Of a DNA stretch of 7,334 nucleotides, positions 4,480 to 7,334 are shown piece after piece (the stretch's first letter is position 1; each line of letters begins with the position of its first letter). Source of the DNA: Thermoflexales bacterium (GTDB lineage: Bacteria > Chloroflexota > Anaerolineae > B4-G1 > SLSP01); the NCBI GenBank assembly GCA_007130345.1, contig SLSP01000561.1:1-7334 (forward strand). Direction: 5' to 3'. The position numbers and the translations under genes are program-made. Below the pieces are notes generated by a model, which made no database searches, was not told the DNA's origin, and saw only the letters and a program-made list of their open reading frames with translations.

Positions 4480-7334
4480 TTAAGTGATAACCAATCCTAG
4501 ATTAGCATCCAGTGTAACGACGACTTCACCTTCCCCCCAAAGTTTGGGGAAGCGCGCTTCGCCGTTTTCCAACCAGAGTGGGTAATACCCTTTGAGCTGT
4601 GAAGAACGTTTGAAAAGGGGCGGTAAATCCGACGTTTTTTTGAGTGCCCTGACAATCTCCGGGCGGCTGACACGCAGATGGTGGCGCAACAACTGGCGTT
4701 GCATTGCGGGATGGGTCGCTTGTCCTAAAGCCAAAGGCTGTCCATCGGGGACTAAGCGCGCGGTGGCTTCATCCAGCTTTTCCATAGGGATGATATTGAC
4801 GCTTTCTCGGCCCAGGCGGGTTTGCGCCACGATCCAGGACGCCCCGGTTTCATCTTCTTCAAACGTGATCTGCGCACTGCGCCGACAAAAAGCGCGGCCA
4901 CTTGTTGGCTCAGGTAACAGCCTCGCGTCAGCCTGTTTTATAGCATCACACTGCTTTTCCTGCAAGTTCTTCCAGGACTGCGCCAGTTTATCATCAATGA
5001 CGAGAGCATCCTCACGATACACAGCTTCGACAAGCGGGCGATAATCGCTCGGCAAATTAAGTATCGGCCCGTAGTTTTCCAGGGTGTGTTGAGTCTGGTA
5101 GAGCAAGTAAGCGTCGTAGATGCGGGCATCCATACCCAAGTCCGGCTCACCTTGCGCGTCTTGAGGAATGTTGACCCACAAGGTTGGCCCATTGGCGTAG
5201 GCGGCGGGGCGCGGGCGGGCGTGACGTTGCAAACGTCCGGCGCGCTGCAAGAGCAAGTCGATAGGGGCCAAATCGCTGACCATCACATCAAAGTCCAGGT
5301 CGAGGCTCTGCTCTAATACCTGGGTGCCGATCACGATGCCGCGTTGCGGACGCAGGTTATTTTCGCCGGCTTTTGGCAACGGGCCGTATTTTTTAGCCAA
5401 GTCCTTCTCGCGCTGTTCCCGTTCGGTCAAAGGAAAGCGGGCGTGGAGCAAATCGAGATCAACGTCACGCGATTCAGGCGCATCGCGCAATGCTCTGTAA
5501 ATAGCCTGCGCTCGCGCCACGGTGTTGGTAATCCAGCACGCGCAGCCCCCATCACGCACGGCAGCTAATAGCCATTGCGCTTTGGCTTCTGCCTCATCCT
5601 CGATAAAATGTAGATATTCCACGGCAAGCGGGCGATCAGACTGATACGCTTCCGGTGTAGCGTGATAAGGTTCACCATCACGCGGCAACACCCAAAGGCC
5701 AGGGTAAGCCTCGATCTGCTTCTGGTCTGACGGCAAGGTCGCGCCATAGGCTTGCGCTAAAACCGCGCGCTGTCTTTGAGGTAATGTCGCTGAAAGGATG
5801 ATAACCGAAGTGCCCAACGCGGAGAGCCATTCGAGCAAACGTGCAACGATAGTCGTCATATAGGTATCATAAGCATGAACCTCATCGAAGATAATGACCT
5901 TTCCCGCCAACCCCATCAAGCGCAAGGCGACGTGCTTGACGTTGAGCGCGGCCAGTTCTGCTTGATCCACAGTCCCCACACCGAAAGGCGCGAGAATCGC
6001 CCGTTTTTTAGAGGTAAACCACGCGACGGCGTCCTCGGTTCCCGATTTCCCATTCGATAAAAGCTGCGCTTCCAAATCGTCTTCTCGCAAATGAGCCTGC
6101 CCGTGGATAAGTTGAACATCCACCGGTAAAGCCAGATTATCATCGAGGTAACTGCGCACGCGCTTGAACATCTGATTACTAGTAGCCGTTGTGGGCAAGG
6201 CATAATAAAAAGCGTCGGTGCCACTGCCCTGGGCAAGTCGGTGCGCGATAGCGAGCGCGGCTTCCGTTTTACCCTCACCGGTGGGCGCTTCGATGATGAC
6301 CAATGCCGGCCCTTCTAGCGCGCTTTCTGGGATGACATCTATGGCGGTTTGTAGAGGACGCGGAGGTTGTTTATCGGGAAAAAGCTCGCCGAAAGCAACG
6401 GGCGCGCTGCTGTGAGCCGGATGGGAAAAGCCCGCAGCTTGCACAGCGCGTTGCGCGCGCTCGGCGCTCATAGGGACATACTCTGCAATACCAAAGTCTG
6501 CGCTGGCAGGAAAGAACCGCTCATCTGAGCCAAGCCAGTCACACAAGATGGTGAACCCAGTCAGCGCAACGGTAGCCCTGGCGAGATGTGTTGGTGGATG
6601 CTGCGGCATTGCGCCAGTGCGCAAAATTTGACCCAACCAGTGATCGGCCAGTATTCGTAATTCACGCCACTGTGGAGGTTCACGAGTTGCCAGGCGGGTG
6701 CGCGCAGTTTTTAGTACCTGCCTTGAGCCAAAAGCTCCATGATGGCCTCCTATAACATCCCGCCAAAGACTCTGCCAGGCTTTGGATAAGTTCAAGTTGG
6801 CGGCTTCCTCCTGAATGTAAACTTGCCCGAACACGGTGTGATGAAGCCACATATCGTCTTGCCAATCCCCAAAAGTAAAGCCTTCCGCTTGAAGACGGCG
6901 GCTTTGGACAGCGTTCTGACGTTGGAAAGCTACCGTCAGCTTTCCAATGTCGTGCATAGCGATTACGTAAGGTAGCCAATCGCTCAATGTTTCTGCATTG
7001 GCGTCAAGCGCGTGAGCTAACACCTGCCGCCAACGCTGCCCCGCCGAGTCGGTGAGTAAAGCACGCGCCACATTACCTACATCAAGCATGTGAAACAAGG
7101 CGGGATGAAACATTGCGTCATTACCTCGCAGCGTCTTTCCCCAACAACGCAACAGCTTCTCCATTTGCGGATCGACCGCCTCCCCACACCCCACCCCATA
7201 CACCCGCGCCATTCGCCGCACCTCGCGCTCTAGCTCCGCGCGCAGCGACGCCGGCGCGAGCACCTCCACATCCCCGCCCCACCCGCGAATCCAGGGCAGC
7301 ATCTCGCGTGGCTCGGCGATGCGCGCGCGCCACA
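4480..7334 (-). CDS. cas3: Cas3 HD nuclease-helicase, type I-E, with in-frame N-terminal WYL-family extension; 5' end outside window
   Basis: Cas3 is recruited by target-bound Cascade, then nicks, unwinds and degrades DNA. Residues here count from the first in-window Met (7302). The HD domain shows FHPALFHMLDVGNVA (65-79), AMHDIGK (115-121), HH at 154-155 and GGHHGAFG (185-192). DWLGSDERFF (255-264) follows. The helicase has Walker A APTGEGKT (339-346), TTATSNQMF (371-379), GVGTVDQ (441-447), DEVH (473-476), SAT (504-506), GTQVLEQSLDLD (659-670) and QRAGRLQRH (686-694). The C-terminal domain ends at 940. All key residues look intact. A normal Cas3 start would be Met47 (7164, 894 residues). 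However, the frame continues upstream without a stop to the window edge, through residues that look like a WYL regulator's C-terminus. Internal starts at Met31 (7212) or Met47 remain possible. Cas3 identity is very secure; the extent of the 5' end is not. Confidence 0.93.
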   Translation of the reverse strand, partial: WRARIAEPREMLPWIRGWGGDVEVLAPASLRAELEREVRRMARVYGVGCGEAVDPQMEKLLRCWGKTLRGNDAMFHPALFHMLDVGNVARALLTDSAGQRWRQVLAHALDANAETLSDWLPYVIAMHDIGKLTVAFQRQNAVQSRRLQAEGFTFGDWQDDMWLHHTVFGQVYIQEEAANLNLSKAWQSLWRDVIGGHHGAFGSRQVLKTARTRLATREPPQWRELRILADHWLGQILRTGAMPQHPPTHLARATVALTGFTILCDWLGSDERFFPASADFGIAEYVPMSAERAQRAVQAAGFSHPAHSSAPVAFGELFPDKQPPRPLQTAIDVIPESALEGPALVIIEAPTGEGKTEAALAIAHRLAQGSGTDAFYYALPTTATSNQMFKRVRSYLDDNLALPVDVQLIHGQAHLREDDLEAQLLSNGKSGTEDAVAWFTSKKRAILAPFGVGTVDQAELAALNVKHVALRLMGLAGKVIIFDEVHAYDTYMTTIVARLLEWLSALGTSVIILSATLPQRQRAVLAQAYGATLPSDQKQIEAYPGLWVLPRDGEPYHATPEAYQSDRPLAVEYLHFIEDEAEAKAQWLLAAVRDGGCACWITNTVARAQAIYRALRDAPESRDVDLDLLHARFPLTEREQREKDLAKKYGPLPKAGENNLRPQRGIVIGTQVLEQSLDLDFDVMVSDLAPIDLLLQRAGRLQRHARPRPAAYANGPTLWVNIPQDAQGEPDLGMDARIYDAYLLYQTQHTLENYGPILNLPSDYRPLVEAVYREDALVIDDKLAQSWKNLQEKQCDAIKQADARLLPEPTSGRAFCRRSAQITFEEDETGASWIVAQTRLGRESVNIIPMEKLDEATARLVPDGQPLALGQATHPAMQRQLLRHHLRVSRPEIVRALKKTSDLPPLFKRSSQLKGYYPLWLENGEARFPKLWGEGEVVVTLDANLGLVIT
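7176..7197 (-). other. G-rich tract at the WYL-Cas3 junction (possible G-quadruplex)
   Basis: On the coding strand three GGGG runs (7194-7197, 7189-7192, 7182-7185) are separated by loops of 1 and 3 nt. They are followed by GG (7179-7180) and GG (7176-7177). This can in principle fold as a two-tier or imperfect G-quadruplex in DNA or mRNA. It encodes the short linker between the WYL tail and the Cas3 start. Homopolymer runs of this kind are also where assembly indels occur. Confidence 0.4.
7219..7224 (-). promoter_or_regulatory. Candidate internal Shine-Dalgarno for a free Cas3 starting at Met31
   Basis: GAGGTG on the minus strand lies 6 nt before the in-frame ATG at 7212, good spacing and good complementarity to the 16S rRNA tail. 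It would give a 910-residue Cas3 carrying only the last WYL helix remnant. GAGGTG also simply encodes Glu-Val, common in GC-rich coding sequence, so this may be chance. The later ATG at 7164 has a GGAGG (7179-7183) at a poor 14-nt distance. Confidence 0.35.

Larger units (their letters stand above)
7165..7334 (-). other. C-terminal end of a WYL-domain regulator (WYL/WCX region), in frame with Cas3
   Basis: The codons from the right edge to Met47 of the cas3 frame read WRARIAEPREMLPWIRGWGG, then DVEVLAPASLRAELEREVRR and MARVYGVGCGEAVDPQ. The pattern is a strand, then R-E-x-x-P-W-x-x-x-W/F-G-x-D-V-E-V-L-x-P, then L-R-x-E-L and a final Arg-rich helix ending in YG. This is the standard tail of HTH-WYL transcription regulators of the YafY/DeoR-like group. 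Such regulators are often found beside CRISPR-Cas and other defence genes. They normally end at that YG; here only about ten residues separate it from the Cas3 start. A full WYL regulator is about 320 residues, so most of it would lie beyond 7334. Family assignment is by eye from about 45 residues. Confidence 0.75.

Noticed and set aside
7300..7302. ATG at 7302 as the true start of Cas3
   Set aside because: It falls in the middle of the conserved WYL tail (between PRE and LPWIRGW), no Shine-Dalgarno site was recognised, and the frame is open upstream, so it is an internal Met.
7121..7333. 70-codon minus-strand frame across the WYL/Cas3 junction
   Set aside because: A GC-driven Arg/Ala/Gly-rich shadow of the cas3 frame. 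It matters only as the frame a one-base indel would enter, ending at 7121-7123.
1..7334. CRISPR array, leader, cas1/cas2, transposon or terminator
   Set aside because: No regularly spaced direct repeats, no integrase or transposase motifs, and no hairpin followed by a T-run were seen. Cas1/Cas2 and the array are expected beyond the left edge.

Overview
The window is almost entirely the minus-strand core of a type I-E (Cascade/Cse) CRISPR-Cas operon. Transcription runs from the right edge to the left edge in the order cas3 - casA (cse1) - casB (cse2) - casC (cas7e) - casD (cas5e) - casE (cas6e). cas3 is open at its 5' end at the right edge, and casE is cut by the left edge after 157 codons. 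The adaptation genes cas1 and cas2 and the CRISPR array, which normally follow casE, are not in the window and would lie beyond base 1.

The genes form one tight transcription unit. The gaps are 29 nt (cas3-casA), a 4-nt ATGA overlap (casA-casB), 56 nt (casB-casC), 1 nt (casC-casD) and a 1-nt TAATG overlap (casD-casE). All five Cascade genes have a purine-rich Shine-Dalgarno site close to the start. No promoter, terminator, RNA gene, insertion sequence or repeat array was found. Every stretch between genes is under 60 nt.

The genes work together as a full interference machine. CasE cuts the pre-crRNA at the repeat hairpin and holds the 3' handle. CasD caps the 5' handle, CasC forms the backbone along the spacer, and CasB forms the inner belly. 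CasA reads the PAM and recruits Cas3, which nicks and reels in the DNA. The signature motifs I could check are intact, so the system looks functional.

The unusual part is the right end. The cas3 reading frame has no stop codon between the HD domain and the window edge. The residues before the normal Cas3 start read as the C-terminal end of a WYL-domain regulator (WYL/WCX region). Cas3 therefore appears to be fused to a WYL protein. A sharp GC step (about 74% to 54%, counted by hand) and a G-rich tract lie at the junction.

The host is a moderately GC-rich bacterium. The Cascade proteins have a flavour that would fit Chloroflexota or a similar thermophile-related lineage, but this is an impression only and cannot be settled from this window.
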